Source: Paracoccaceae bacterium (GTDB lineage Bacteria; Pseudomonadota; Alphaproteobacteria; Rhodobacterales; Rhodobacteraceae). Taken from it: DNA of 64,000 bases. A program made the translations under genes and the position numbers. Location: positions 248,001-312,000 of the forward strand of contig JADGFD010000001.1 of NCBI GenBank assembly GCA_016744015.1, in the 5' to 3' direction. Shown piece by piece: positions 37,381 to 46,799 of this stretch. The first letter of the stretch is position 1. The number at the start of each line of letters is the position of its first letter. The notes beneath the pieces were generated by a model that was given only the letters and a program-made list of their open reading frames with translations, did not search any database and was not told where the DNA came from.

Positions 37381-38002
37381 CTAGAGTTCAATGGTGGAGG
37401 CAAAGCCTACACTGTTGCGGGAGACCGATGGGATGATAAAAAGATCGCTTTGCGCCTCGTGGCGTTTTTCGTCATTGTTCAGCACAAGTTTGCCAACCGC
37501 AGTGCCCAGGACGGCCCCCGCGACCATATCTGAAACCCAGTGATTATGCCCGCCGATATCGGTCGCGCCCACGGTGGCGATAACATATTGGGTTTCTTGG
37601 GGCGTATTCTTAACGGAAAAAAGGGTGGAAAGGAAAGTCTGGCAAAAATAGGCTCAACCTTATCTTGCCAAAATCCGGTTGTGCGGCGATCTAGGGCCAC
37701 AAGCGCGACGGTGCCAAGTAAGAAAAACGCGGTGGATTTGGGGTCCCGCACGGGGAAGGTCACCAACCGCCCCAGCTCACCTAGGATACCGCTAAGAGCC
37801 AGCCGGAATGTGCGCACTGCTGGGTTTCTCCGATGATATTATAACTAAAGCGTTGGGAAGGCGTGGTAGAATTGGGCTGAAAGCTGGTAATGGACGCAGA
37901 GCTAGCAAAACGCTCAAGGCTAAGCACCTCTTGCGCATGGCTCGTATGGGCGGCGCCGAGTAAACAGGCCAGAATGCCCGATCGTTTTAGCCATTGTTTC
38001 AT
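37381..38002 (-). pseudogene. Decayed PAP2-family phosphatase
   Basis: Three pieces in different frames follow a normal order. From 38002 a signal peptide (MKQWLKRSGILACLLGAAHTSHA) reads to about 37810, then shifts frame to VRTFRLALSGILGELGRLVTFP and LGTVALVALDRRTTGFWQ, then shifts again to GATDIGGHNHWVSDMVAG, the C-terminal PAP2 signature with the catalytic His and Asp. The PAP2 KxxxxxxRP and PSGH region between them is absent, so ~80-100 residues are missing. I infer a non-functional remnant of a lipid or polyprenyl phosphatase. Confidence 0.65.
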
Positions 38003-38069
38003 GCAGCCCGCTTGCAAATGCTTTGCTTGCTTTCGTTTAGCCTAAAGCTGTAAGCAAATTGTAAAGCCT

Positions 38070-38681
38070 TCAGCTTTCGGGAAACTGCCCGGCTTGCAGG
38101 AAGGTTGTGACGGCCTCAATCACCCGCTTGTCTTGCATCATCAAGCTATGGGCTACCGGCAGGGCCAAGGTTTTATCCTCGTCCGCATGGCCAAAGGCCG
38201 AGCGCAGGCTAACTTTGCCGTCATTTTCACCGTCAATGCCAGTGATAAAGCTATAGGCGGCGGGTGCCGCTGTGCCGCCAATCGCGCCCATATCGAGCGC
38301 GCTATCGTCTTCGCCTTCATGCGGGTGCAGGTCTGCCAAGGCCGGCCCCATGACCTTGGAAAGCACACCGGCGCGTGCGGCTAGCTCGCTGCCAAAATTG
38401 GGTGCGCCAATTTGCACCACACGGCCTCGACGCGCAGGCGGCAGCCGTTTGGCCAGCTTTTTGGAAAGAATGCCGCCAAGGGAATGGCCGACAAAATGCA
38501 GCCGCCCCTCGGGGGGGAGCTGCGCGCAAAGCACATCTATCAAGGCGTCAACCGCGTGGCTGGTGGAGGGATAATCCAGCACCATAGCTTCAAAGCCCGC
38601 AGCCTCAATGGCTGCAGCGAGCTTGCGCATAGACGCACCGCGGCGCCCAAGGCCGTGAAGGATGATGACCGTCTCTTCCAT
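38070..38681 (-). CDS. Alpha/beta hydrolase (lipase/esterase-like)
   Basis: 203 residues. ETVIILHGLGRRGASM is the oxyanion-hole strand, FVGHSLGGILSKKLA the nucleophile elbow with catalytic Ser, and the LPVAHSLMM His is near the C-terminus. It is a small lipase-like hydrolase with no signal peptide. The substrate is unknown. It lies next to the SlyX and GST genes, all on the minus strand, so it may be cotranscribed with them. Confidence 0.82.
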   Translation of the reverse strand: MEETVIILHGLGRRGASMRKLAAAIEAAGFEAMVLDYPSTSHAVDALIDVLCAQLPPEGRLHFVGHSLGGILSKKLAKRLPPARRGRVVQIGAPNFGSELAARAGVLSKVMGPALADLHPHEGEDDSALDMGAIGGTAAPAAYSFITGIDGENDGKVSLRSAFGHADEDKTLALPVAHSLMMQDKRVIEAVTTFLQAGQFPES

Positions 38682-38682
38682 G

Positions 38683-38889
38683 CTACCAGTGGGGCGGTTT
38701 TTGGTCGGCTAAGGGCGCGCCAGACATGGTATCGGCCTCCATCTGCGCGGCACGTTCCATCAGCAACCGCACCCGCCGCTCCAGCCGGGCAATTTGCTCG
38801 GCTTGTGCCGCGACCACACCGCTGAGCTCTTCCAGCGTGGCGGTTTGGTGGGTGGTATGCTCTTCAAGGGTGGTGAGGCGGTCGGTCAT
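38683..38889 (-). CDS. slyX: SlyX-family protein
   Basis: 68 residues, with a central coiled coil (AAQAEQIARLERRVRLLMERAAQM) and the SlyX-like C-terminus PHW. The start at 38889 has GGAG upstream. It overlaps the GST gene by four bases. The function of SlyX is unknown in general; it is often near slyD, which is not here. Confidence 0.75.
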   Translation of the reverse strand: MTDRLTTLEEHTTHQTATLEELSGVVAAQAEQIARLERRVRLLMERAAQMEADTMSGAPLADQKPPHW

Positions 38890-39506
38890 GCAGGCTCCGG
38901 AAACAAAGTGGCCGGGTCGCCCGCGTGCCATTTGGGATATTTTTGCATAATGGCTTCAAAGCGCGCAGATGCAAGGAAATTTTCGAGCCATGCGCGCAGG
39001 TGTGGCCATGGTTCAGCGTTAAACCATGTGACATCCACATTGGCGAATTGCCGCACAAAGGTGATGCTGGCGGCATCCACCAGCGCAAAGCTTTGGCCCG
39101 AAAGGAAAGGCTGCTTTGCAAGCGTGACTTCCAGCCCACGCAGAAAACCAGCGGCGGCCTCGCGGGGCGATTCCACATCTTCCCGGCTATATTTATATTG
39201 GTCGAGCGCAGTTTTGAACTCGCCATCCACGGCGCTTACGAAGGGGTCATCCCGCCCGCTTAGCCACCCCTCTGGATCATTTTTATTGAGCGCCCAGAGC
39301 ATGATATCATAGCTTTCGTCTATGGTTTGACCATCGACTAAAAGCACGGGCACCGTGGCCTTGGGCGAGGCGGCTAAAAGCTCCGGTGCTTTATCGCGCA
39401 GCACAATTTCGCGCAGCTCGGTTGTTATGCCCGCGCTGGCCAAGGCGAGGCGGGCGCGCATGGCATAGGGGCAGCGACGGAAAGAGTATAGGATGGGCAT
39501 AGTCAT
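38886..39506 (-). CDS. Glutathione S-transferase-like protein
   Basis: 206 residues. The thioredoxin-like N-terminus ILYSFRRCPYAMRARLALASAGI carries CPYA, followed by the cis-Pro loop TVPVLLVDG and the ESYDIMLW glutathione-binding segment. A helical C-terminal domain follows. The role is probably thiol transfer or detoxification, but no substrate is indicated. It is the first of the GST-SlyX-hydrolase group. Confidence 0.85.
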   Translation of the reverse strand: MTMPILYSFRRCPYAMRARLALASAGITTELREIVLRDKAPELLAASPKATVPVLLVDGQTIDESYDIMLWALNKNDPEGWLSGRDDPFVSAVDGEFKTALDQYKYSREDVESPREAAAGFLRGLEVTLAKQPFLSGQSFALVDAASITFVRQFANVDVTWFNAEPWPHLRAWLENFLASARFEAIMQKYPKWHAGDPATLFPEPA

Positions 39507-39554
39507 AAAGGTGTTTTAGCGGCTGCAAAGCGGCTCGACAAGCCCGCGCAAAGC

Positions 39555-39941
39555 ATGGATGATGTGGGCATGACCTGTTTTGCAAAATTTTTGGCGGCTC
39601 GCCTGCGCAGCTTTGGCTTTGCGCTGGAGGGATTGAGCTTTGCGGTGAAGTCTGAGGGCAATGTGCGGGTGCATCTGGCGGCGACGCTTTTGGTGGTCGC
39701 GCTGGGCTATGGTTTTGGGGTTTCGCGGGGAGAATGGATGGCGCTGATAGGTGCCATGGGGCTGGTATGGCTGGCGGAAATGCTGAATACGGCGCTGGAA
39801 ATTTTATGCGATAGCGTGGCACCGGAGCGCTCGGACGGGATCAAGCATGTGAAAGATGTGGCGGCTGGCGGGGTGCTGGCGGCCGCGTTGGCGGCAGCGG
39901 GCATTGGCGCGCTGGTTTTTTGGCCTTACGTTTTTGCCTAG
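39555..39941 (+). CDS. dgkA: Diacylglycerol kinase family protein (DgkA)
   Basis: 128 residues with three membrane helices. NVRVHLAATLLVVALGYG and VWLAEMLNTALEILCDSV with the Glu-Asn-Thr-Ala motif are the DgkA active-site signature; the enzyme phosphorylates diacylglycerol or undecaprenol. Two starts, 39555 and 39570, are possible; neither has a clear ribosome site. The gene ends directly before repeat B1. Confidence 0.88.
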   Translation: MDDVGMTCFAKFLAARLRSFGFALEGLSFAVKSEGNVRVHLAATLLVVALGYGFGVSRGEWMALIGAMGLVWLAEMLNTALEILCDSVAPERSDGIKHVKDVAAGGVLAAALAAAGIGALVFWPYVFA

Positions 39942-39943
39942 CC

Positions 39944-40027
39944 GTGGCGGCGCGTCTGGCATTGCTCTGCTTGGCGAGGGTGCACCCGCGCCGCGCGGCG
40001 GGCACAGCGCTTGTGGCGAGCCATTAA
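39944..40027 (+). repeat. Intergenic hairpin repeat family B, copy 1
   Basis: GCGGCGCG (39947-39954) pairs with CGCGCCGC (39987-39994). The first 26 bases from 39944 are identical to the start of copy B2 (41592-41617). It lies between dgkA and hisS, 1.6 kb from B2, so the two best-matching copies flank hisS. Confidence 0.8.
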
Positions 40028-40084
40028 ACTTGCAGCACGCGCGCCCATAAGGTAGGACACGGCAAACAATTCAGGAGGCGTTCC

Positions 40085-41584
40085 ATGGCCAAGAGAAAAC
40101 CTAAAGTGATGCGCCCCAAGGCGCTGCCACCCCGCGGCTTTCGAGATTATTTCGGGGAAGACCTGCGCGGGCGCGCCGCGATGCTGGATAAGATCACCGG
40201 GGTTTACCACGCTTACGGGTTTGACCCGCTGGAAACTTCTGCGGTGGAAACCGTGGAGGCGCTGGGCAAGTTTTTGCCCGATGTGGACCGCCCAAACGAG
40301 GGCGTGTTTGCCTGGCAAGATGAAGACGAAAGCTGGATGGCGCTTCGGTATGACCTTACGGCACCTTTGGCGCGGGTTTATGCGCAGTTTCGCAATGATC
40401 TGCCCTCGCCTTACCGGCGCTATGCGGTGGGGCCGGTATGGCGCAATGAAAAGCCGGGGCCGGGGCGCTTTCGGCAGTTTTACCAGTGTGATGCGGATAC
40501 GGTGGGCACACCAACGGTGGCCGCTGATGCCGAGATATGCATGATGCTATCGGACGCGCTGGAGGCCGCGGGAATTGCGCGGGATGATTACATTGTGCGG
40601 GTGAATAACCGCAAAGTGCTGAATGGCGTGATGGAAGTAGCGGGGGTTCTGGACCCGTCTGACCCGACCCATTTTGAAACTGAGCGCGGGATTGTGCTGC
40701 GCGCGATTGATAAGCTTGATCGGCTGGGGCCTGCGGGCGTGAAGGCGCTGCTGGGGGCAGGCCGCAAGGATGAAAGCGGTGATTTCACGGGCGGGGCCAA
40801 GCTGGCGGATGAACAGGCGGAGATCATCATGGGCTTTGTGGCGGCGCGCGGGGAGAGCGGCGGTGAAACCTGTGCGCGGCTGCGTGAGTTGGTGGCCGGG
40901 TCTGAGACGGGCCTTTTGGGCGTGCAGGAGCTTGAAACCATCGCCGAGCTATCGGACGCGGGCGGCTATGGCGCTGATCGGCTGCTGATCGACCCTTCTG
41001 TTGTGCGTGGCCTTGGCTATTATACTGGGCCAGTTTATGAGGCGGAGCTGACCTTTGAAATTTTGGATGAAAAAGGCCGCAAGCGCCAGTTTGGCTCGGT
41101 TGCGGGCGGTGGGCGCTATGATGACCTTGTGAAGCGGTTCACGGGCCAAGCGGTGCCGGCGACAGGCATTTCCATCGGAGTGGACCGGTTGCGGGCGGCA
41201 CTGGAAACCAAAGGCAATGCAGCAACAGCCCCCAATGGGCCAGTAATTGTCACGGTCATGGACCGTGATCGCATGGCGGATTACCAGGGAATGGTTGCCG
41301 AGCTTCGAAATGCAGGCATTCGGGCCGAGGTCTATCTTGGCAACCCGAAAAACTTTGGCAACCAGCTTAAATATGCCGACGCGCGCAATGCCCCTGTGGC
41401 GGTGATCGAAGGCGCTGATGAATTTGCAAATGGCGTGGTTCAGATCAAGGATCTGGCGCTTGGGAAGGCACTGGCGGCTAATATCACGACTAACGAAGAG
41501 TGGAAATCCCAGCCCGCGCAAATGGAAGTGCAGCGGGCTGATTTGGTGGCGGAACTGCGTAAAATGATCGCCCGCGCGGGCTAA
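40085..41584 (+). CDS. hisS: Histidyl-tRNA synthetase
   Basis: 499 residues, class II aminoacyl-tRNA synthetase. [20 protein letters not shown] opens the catalytic domain; motif 2 is [27 protein letters not shown] (region ~120-145). The histidine-specific signature is [13 protein letters not shown], and motif 3 is [11 protein letters not shown]. The C-terminal anticodon domain has [10 protein letters not shown] and [26 protein letters not shown] precedes the start. It is flanked by two nearly identical B repeats. Confidence 0.96.
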   Translation: MAKRKPKVMRPKALPPRGFRDYFGEDLRGRAAMLDKITGVYHAYGFDPLETSAVETVEALGKFLPDVDRPNEGVFAWQDEDESWMALRYDLTAPLARVYAQFRNDLPSPYRRYAVGPVWRNEKPGPGRFRQFYQCDADTVGTPTVAADAEICMMLSDALEAAGIARDDYIVRVNNRKVLNGVMEVAGVLDPSDPTHFETERGIVLRAIDKLDRLGPAGVKALLGAGRKDESGDFTGGAKLADEQAEIIMGFVAARGESGGETCARLRELVAGSETGLLGVQELETIAELSDAGGYGADRLLIDPSVVRGLGYYTGPVYEAELTFEILDEKGRKRQFGSVAGGGRYDDLVKRFTGQAVPATGISIGVDRLRAALETKGNAATAPNGPVIVTVMDRDRMADYQGMVAELRNAGIRAEVYLGNPKNFGNQLKYADARNAPVAVIEGADEFANGVVQIKDLALGKALAANITTNEEWKSQPAQMEVQRADLVAELRKMIARAG

Positions 41585-41591
41585 GCGCACA

Positions 41592-41731
41592 GTGGCGGCG
41601 CGTCTGGCATTGCTCTGTTTTGCAAGGCCATGCCCGCGCCGCGCTGAGGCACCTGCGCCTGCGGCCAGCCTCATTTGGCCTTGACGCAAGCGCTGTGGGT
41701 GCAGCGCGGCGCGCGTGCAATGTTGCCCCAA
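41592..41731 (+). repeat. Intergenic hairpin repeat family B, copy 2
   Basis: GTGGCGGCGCGTCTGGCATT begins at 41592. The stem pairs GCGGCGCG with CGCGCCGC (41635 on), and a second half ends with GCGCGGCGCGCG. It is the longest copy, with a right half matching B3. It fills the gap between convergent hisS and putA. Confidence 0.8.
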
Positions 41732-41740
41732 GCACTCCCC

Positions 41741-44700
41741 TTAACGCGCCGCATTGGCCAGCAGGTTTGCGTTTCCGCCTGAGGCGGTTGTGTCAATGCA
41801 CAGGTGGCGCTCAAAGCTATAGATCTCCGGCAGGCCTGCTTGCAGGATCAACGGGATGATGGCCCCCTCACGCTCGGCAATGGCCTGAGCTATCGGGCGC
41901 GCTTCTGGCCCCCAATAGGCCACGGCGGCAATATCTGCTTGCGCGGCCACCGCCTCCGCCCCTTCGCCATCTGCGACAATAGCGACACATCCGGCGGCCT
42001 CGGCTTCTTGCGCCTGTGCCTTAACCACATCCTCACCCGGCCCAAGGCATAAAACCCGCCCTCTCGGGTGCTGGCTCAAGCGGTTGGACTCGCCCGTAGG
42101 CCCCGGCATTTCGGTGGCATCAGCCACCGATGCACCAAGCGTAAACCGCGGCACATAGCGCGGCCCGCCTGCCTTTGGCCCCGTGCCGGAAAGCCCTTCG
42201 CCGCCAAAGGGTTGGCTGCCCACCACCGCGCCGATCTGGTTGCGGTTGATATAGATATTTCCCGCCCTGATGCGCGCTACGGCGTGCTGAACGCGGCTAT
42301 CGATTCGCGTGTGCATCCCGAAAGTCAGCCCAAACCCGCTGGCATTGATCTCGTCAATCACCGCATCCATTTCAGCAGCCTTAAAGCGCGCAATGTGCAA
42401 TACTGGCCCGAATATCTCCTCCTGCACATCAGCCATCCCCGAAACCCTGATCGCAGTTGGAGGTATAAACCGACCCTCTGGCGCAGCAACTGTTTTAAGC
42501 ACGCGCGCACCCGCGGATTTAATATAGCCCGAAATATTGCCATATGCCGCCTCGTCTATCACCGGCCCCACATCGGTTGCCAGCGCGCGTGGGTCCCCCA
42601 CCTGCAACGCGTCCATCGCGCCAAACAGCATCGGCTCGATGATATCTGCCACATCTTCTTGCAGATAAAGCACGCGCAGGGCCGAGCAGCGCTGCCCGGC
42701 GCTTTGAAAGGCCGAGGCCACGATATCGCGCACCGCTTGCTCGGGCAGGGCCGAGCTATCGACGATCATGGCGTTTATGCCACCGGTTTCGGCAATAAGC
42801 GGTGCGGCAGGGTCTAGCGCATCTGCCATCGCCCGCTGAATGCGTTTTGCCGTTGGGGTGGAGCCGGTAAAGCACACGCCGCTTACGCGAGCATCTGAAA
42901 CCAGCGCGCTGCCCACAAGCGCGCCTTGGCCGGGCAAAAGCTGCAAGGCTTCACGCGGCACGCCGGCCTCATGCAAAAGCGCAACCGCGCGATGGGCGAT
43001 CAGAGGGGTTGTTTCTGCAGGTTTGGCCAACACGCCATTGCCCGCGGCCAAAGCCGCCACAACTTGCCCCGAGAAAATCGCCAGCGGAAAGTTCCACGGC
43101 GAAATGCAGGTAAACAAGCCGCGCGCCGCGCCTGAAAGCCCCTCGGCCTGCGCCGCATAATACCGGATAAAATCGACCGCCTCGCGTAGTTCACCCAAGG
43201 CATCGGGCCATGTTTTCCCCGCTTCAAAGCAGGCCAGCGCCATGAGCTCATCACTATGCGCCTCATAAAGATCCGCAGCTTTGCGCAGAGTCGCAGCCCG
43301 CGCCAAACCCGATGCCTGCCAAGGGCGACCATGCTGGAGCGCGGCTTGGCAATCTCCAAGGCTCGCCTCCATCACCTGCCCAACCAAATGCGCTGTGCGC
43401 GCAGGGTTGCGAATTTCGACCAGCTCTCCGCCTTCGGGTTCTACGGCAAGCAACGGCCCCGCTTGCCATTGCGTCTCAAAAAATCCAGCCCGCGCCGCTT
43501 CCAGCTTTGCCACCACATCCGGCGCATCCAAATCCGCCCCTTTCGAGTTTGCCCGCTCGGGGGCAAACAACTCAGCGGGTAGCTCTGTGGCCGGATTAAG
43601 GGGCGCATCAAGGTAGCCAAGCACCTCGGAAAACGGGCAGGCGGCCACAACCGCTGCCGGAATATTGGCATCGGTTATTTGGTTTACAAAAGAGCTATTC
43701 GCCCCGTTTTCCAACAACCGCCGCACCAAATAAGCCAGCAAATCCCGATGCGCCCCCACAGGGGCATATATCCGGCAGCGGGTGCCGTTTTGCGCCTTCA
43801 CAACGTCATGCAGCACCTCGCCCATGCCATGCAGCCGCTGGAACTCATAGCGTGCGTTTGCAGGGGCCATCTCCAAAATCGCAGCCACCGTATGCGCATT
43901 ATGGGTGGCAAATTGCGGATACACCCGCGCCCCCATGCCCAAGAGCTGACGCGCGCAGGCGATATAGGAAACATCGGTGCTGGCTTTGCGCGTAAACACT
44001 GGAAAGCCCGAAAGCCCCTCCACTTGCGCCAGCTTGATCTCGGTGTCCCAATAAGCGCCCTTCACCAGCCGCACCATGATGCGGCGGTCCAGCCGCTTGG
44101 CCAAGGCCTCCAGCCAGCCCAGCACATGGGGCGCGCGGGGGCCATAAGCCTGCACCACCACGCCAAAACCATCCCAACCCGCAAGGGTTTTACTCGCCAA
44201 CACGGCTTCGATCACATCCAGAGAAAGGTCGAGCCGCGCAGCCTCCTCCGCGTCAATATTAAAGCCCATATTGGCGGCCGACGCGGCCTCGGCCAGTGCC
44301 AAAACCTTGGGCACCAGCTCGGCCATCACGCGGTCACGCTGGCTGAACTCATAGCGCTCACATAGCGCTGAAAGCTTCACCGATATGCCCGGATTATCCG
44401 CCGGATGCGCAGCCTTGCTGTTGCCCGAAATCGCCTCAATCGCAGTGTGATAGCTCTCAAAATACCGGTCTGCATCCGCCGCTGTCATCGCGGCTTCGCC
44501 CAGCATATCATAAGAATAACCAAACCCCTCAGCCTCTTTCCCTCGCGCCCGTGCCATGGCCTCGCCAATATCGCGCCCCAGCACAAATTGCCGCCCCATT
44601 TCCTTCATCGCCCGCGCCACCGCTTTGCGGATAACTGGTTCGCCCATCCGCTTGACCATCCCACGCAAATGCCCTGCCAGCCCCGGCGGCGTATCATCCA

Positions 44701-45085
44701 GCACCTTGCCCGTGAGCATCAGCGCCCAGGTGGAGGCATTGACCAAGCTAGAGCTTGAATGCCCCAAATGCTTGCCCCAATCCGCCGGGCTGATTTTATC
44801 CTCAATCAGCGCGTCCATCGTCTCGCTATCGGGCACCCGAAGCAGCGCCTCGGCCAGCGTCATCAAGGCCACGCCTTCGTCGGTCGAAAGCCCGTATTCC
44901 TGCAAAAACACCTCCATCAGCCCCGCCTTAGGTGCCTTGCGGATATCCTCTACCAGCGCCGCTGCGCGCGCACCAATGCGCGCCCGCGCGCTCTCGGAAA
45001 GTGCAGCCTGCGCAAGCATCGCCCTTAGCGCGTCGCCCTCATCTGCAAGGTTGTTCTTCTGGATAATGTCTCGTAAGTCAGCCAT
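41741..45085 (-). CDS. putA: Bifunctional proline dehydrogenase / P5C dehydrogenase PutA
   Basis: 1114 residues. It oxidises proline to glutamate. The N-terminal PRODH FAD barrel carries KLSALCERYEF, VQAYGPRAPH and VRLVKGAYWDTEIK; the ALDH part carries FTCISPWNFPLAIFSGQ, the FTGSTPTAKRI cofactor loop and the catalytic Cys in QSAGQRCSALRV. It lacks the ribbon-helix-helix DNA-binding domain of the E. coli type, so regulation needs another protein, the divergent Lrp-type PutR. GGAGG precedes the start at 45085. A C-terminal ~110-residue domain follows ALDH. Confidence 0.96.
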   Translation of the reverse strand: MADLRDIIQKNNLADEGDALRAMLAQAALSESARARIGARAAALVEDIRKAPKAGLMEVFLQEYGLSTDEGVALMTLAEALLRVPDSETMDALIEDKISPADWGKHLGHSSSSLVNASTWALMLTGKVLDDTPPGLAGHLRGMVKRMGEPVIRKAVARAMKEMGRQFVLGRDIGEAMARARGKEAEGFGYSYDMLGEAAMTAADADRYFESYHTAIEAISGNSKAAHPADNPGISVKLSALCERYEFSQRDRVMAELVPKVLALAEAASAANMGFNIDAEEAARLDLSLDVIEAVLASKTLAGWDGFGVVVQAYGPRAPHVLGWLEALAKRLDRRIMVRLVKGAYWDTEIKLAQVEGLSGFPVFTRKASTDVSYIACARQLLGMGARVYPQFATHNAHTVAAILEMAPANARYEFQRLHGMGEVLHDVVKAQNGTRCRIYAPVGAHRDLLAYLVRRLLENGANSSFVNQITDANIPAAVVAACPFSEVLGYLDAPLNPATELPAELFAPERANSKGADLDAPDVVAKLEAARAGFFETQWQAGPLLAVEPEGGELVEIRNPARTAHLVGQVMEASLGDCQAALQHGRPWQASGLARAATLRKAADLYEAHSDELMALACFEAGKTWPDALGELREAVDFIRYYAAQAEGLSGAARGLFTCISPWNFPLAIFSGQVVAALAAGNGVLAKPAETTPLIAHRAVALLHEAGVPREALQLLPGQGALVGSALVSDARVSGVCFTGSTPTAKRIQRAMADALDPAAPLIAETGGINAMIVDSSALPEQAVRDIVASAFQSAGQRCSALRVLYLQEDVADIIEPMLFGAMDALQVGDPRALATDVGPVIDEAAYGNISGYIKSAGARVLKTVAAPEGRFIPPTAIRVSGMADVQEEIFGPVLHIARFKAAEMDAVIDEINASGFGLTFGMHTRIDSRVQHAVARIRAGNIYINRNQIGAVVGSQPFGGEGLSGTGPKAGGPRYVPRFTLGASVADATEMPGPTGESNRLSQHPRGRVLCLGPGEDVVKAQAQEAEAAGCVAIVADGEGAEAVAAQADIAAVAYWGPEARPIAQAIAEREGAIIPLILQAGLPEIYSFERHLCIDTTASGGNANLLANAAR

Positions 45086-45197
45086 GATGCCCTCCATAGG
45101 TCTACCGTAGCATTGAAAGGCAGGTCATATTACCCAAATGCTCTTGTAATACAGGAAAAAACCCCTAATTGTGGGTTTGAGAAAGGAAACGCGCCAC
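45086..45197. promoter_or_regulatory. putA-putR divergent intergenic region
   Basis: 112 bases, no gene. It must hold both promoters and the PutR sites. I see an AAACCC/GGGTTT inverted pair near 45162-45178 just upstream of putR. No clear palindromic Lrp operator is visible to me. Confidence 0.5.
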
Positions 45198-45674
45198 ATG
45201 CCGACCGAATTAGACCCGTTTGACCATCAAATCCTGCGCCGCCTCGCTGCTGATGGCCGTATGCGTATCACCGAGCTGGCGCGCCATATCGGCCTTTCCA
45301 AAACCCCTTGCCAAGCGCGGGTGAAGCGGCTGGAGGCCTCAGGCCATATCCTTGGATACCACGCCGCCCTTAGCGCAGAAAAGCTCGGCCTCAGCCATAT
45401 TGCTTTTGTGCAAATCACGCTCAACAACACCCGCGAGGCCGCGCTTGAGGCCTTCAACACCGCTGTGCGCTTGATCCCTGAAATCGAGCAATGCCACATG
45501 ATCGCGGGGGGCTTTGATTACCTTCTCAAAGTCCGCACGCCCAGCATTGAGGCCTACCGCAAAATTATGGGTGAGCAGATATCAACCTTGCCACACGTCA
45601 AATCCTCCTCCACATTTGTTTCCATGGAAGCGGTAAAAGAAGCCACTTCCCTCACCCCTCATTCAGGAGCCTAA
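45198..45674 (+). CDS. putR: Lrp/AsnC-family regulator, PutR-like
   Basis: 158 residues. N-terminal HTH (LDPFDHQILRRLAADGRM, ITELARHIGLSKTPCQARVKRLEASG) and C-terminal RAM ligand-binding domain (HIAFVQITLN, VRLIPEIEQCHMIAGGFDYLLKVRTPSIEAY). It is divergent from putA, the arrangement of PutR, which activates putA with proline. The start at 45198 has AAAGGAAA upstream; a nine-residue extension is rejected. One base separates it from the DyP gene. Coding strand C-rich, unlike most plus-strand neighbours. Confidence 0.9.
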   Translation: MPTELDPFDHQILRRLAADGRMRITELARHIGLSKTPCQARVKRLEASGHILGYHAALSAEKLGLSHIAFVQITLNNTREAALEAFNTAVRLIPEIEQCHMIAGGFDYLLKVRTPSIEAYRKIMGEQISTLPHVKSSSTFVSMEAVKEATSLTPHSGA

Positions 45675-45675
45675 C

Positions 45676-46506
45676 ATGTCCCCACAACCCGGAATTCTCC
45701 CCGGCATCCCGAATCATGGCCGCTTCATCGAATTGCGCGCCAAAGCGGGGGCCAGCCTGCAATCCCTTGCCGCCCTCACGATTGATGAAACCCTCGTCGT
45801 TGGCATCGGCCCCCGCCTTGCCAACCACCCCGATTTACACGGCTTCAAAGCCCTCAGCGGTGCCGTGAACATCCCCTCCACGCAAGCCGACCTTATGCTC
45901 TGGCTGCGGGGGGATGACGCTGGGAATATCGCCACCCGCGCCCGCCACCTCCTGCAATCCTTGCCGGATTTTGAGGTGGTGCGCGCAGTGAATGGCTTCA
46001 AATTCGGCATTGATCTGGAAATTGGCAAAGATCTTTCTGGCTATGAAGACGGCACCGAAAACCCGACAGATGACGCCGCCCTAAAAGCCGCCTTCGCCCC
46101 TGATGGCTCCAGCTTTCTTTCCATCCAGCACTGGGAACACGACCTCGCCTTTTTTGAGTCCCAGCCCCAAGCCACCCAAGACAACACTTTTGGCCGCCGC
46201 CGCCAAAGCAACGAGGAATTCGAGTCCGCGCCGATTTCAGCCCACGTAAAACGCACCGCCCAAGAAAGCTTCACCCCCGAGGCCTTTGTGCTGCGCCGCT
46301 CCATGCCGTGGTCCGAAGGCGGAAAGGAAGGCCTCATCTTCGCGGCCTTCGCCCACAGCCTCAACCCTTTTGAGGCCCTGCTTGACCGCATGGCAGGCTT
46401 TGAGGACGGCACCCTTGATGCCCTCTTCACCTTCACGCACCCCGTAAGCGGCGCCAACTATTGGTGCCCGCCCATCAAAAACGGCCACCTAATCCTCACC
46501 CCGTAG
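45676..46506 (+). CDS. DyP-type peroxidase
   Basis: 276 residues, a short dye-decolorising peroxidase. GYEDGTENP (122-130) holds the distal catalytic Asp of the GxxDG motif; His190 (SAHVKRTA) is the likely proximal heme ligand, and RRSMPW follows. It oxidises phenolic or dye-like substrates with peroxide. No signal peptide or encapsulin cargo tail is obvious and no encapsulin gene is nearby. It starts one base after the putR stop and is probably cotranscribed. Its stop codon is inside a 12-base sequence repeated at 48079. Confidence 0.92.
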   Translation: MSPQPGILPGIPNHGRFIELRAKAGASLQSLAALTIDETLVVGIGPRLANHPDLHGFKALSGAVNIPSTQADLMLWLRGDDAGNIATRARHLLQSLPDFEVVRAVNGFKFGIDLEIGKDLSGYEDGTENPTDDAALKAAFAPDGSSFLSIQHWEHDLAFFESQPQATQDNTFGRRRQSNEEFESAPISAHVKRTAQESFTPEAFVLRRSMPWSEGGKEGLIFAAFAHSLNPFEALLDRMAGFEDGTLDALFTFTHPVSGANYWCPPIKNGHLILTP

Positions 46507-46523
46507 GGTGGGGTTTCACCCCA
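46501..46523. repeat. Left direct repeat flanking the TPR cassette
   Basis: CCGTAGGGTGGG (46501-46512), continuing into a TGGGG/CCCCA hairpin (to about 46523). The same 12 bases occur at 48079-48090. The first bases include the DyP stop codon. Confidence 0.7.
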
Positions 46524-46589
46524 ACAATCCCTTTCTAGTTGCCATACATCCAAAGCCCGCCTATCGTTGTGGCAACGAAAGGACTTTCG

Positions 46590-46799
46590 ATGTGGGAATC
46601 GATCAGCACCAATGCCAACCCGATTATGGCTGTCACCGCCATTCTAGCCCTTGCGGGTGGCTTTGTTGGCTGGCTCATGGGCCTTTGGGGAAGCCGCCAC
46701 CCCGCCCGCAAAACCACCGCAAAATCCGGCGGGGTTATTGTTGAGGGGGATGTTAAAGGCAATGTCACCACCAACCCAAGCCGGAAGCGCAAAAAATGA
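46590..46799 (+). CDS. Small single-span membrane protein with GNVT motif
   Basis: 69 residues. One membrane helix (about residues 11-34), then a basic region and GGVIVEGDVKGNVTTN (47-62), ending in SRKRKK. The start at 46590 (MWESISTN) is preferred over an earlier in-frame ATG at 46539 because that extension is unlike a protein start; a GAAAGGAC site lies upstream. It overlaps the TPR gene by four bases. The GNVT segment recurs in that gene. I do not recognise a family. It may anchor or tether its partner at the membrane; that is inference. Confidence 0.65.
   Translation: MWESISTNANPIMAVTAILALAGGFVGWLMGLWGSRHPARKTTAKSGGVIVEGDVKGNVTTNPSRKRKK

Noticed and set aside
37266-37436. Plus-strand 57-codon frame with a hydrophobic stretch before the PAP2 remnant
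   Set aside because: It begins next to repeat B3 and overlaps the PAP2 remnant; there is no clear ribosome site or family. It could be a remnant but I cannot support a gene.
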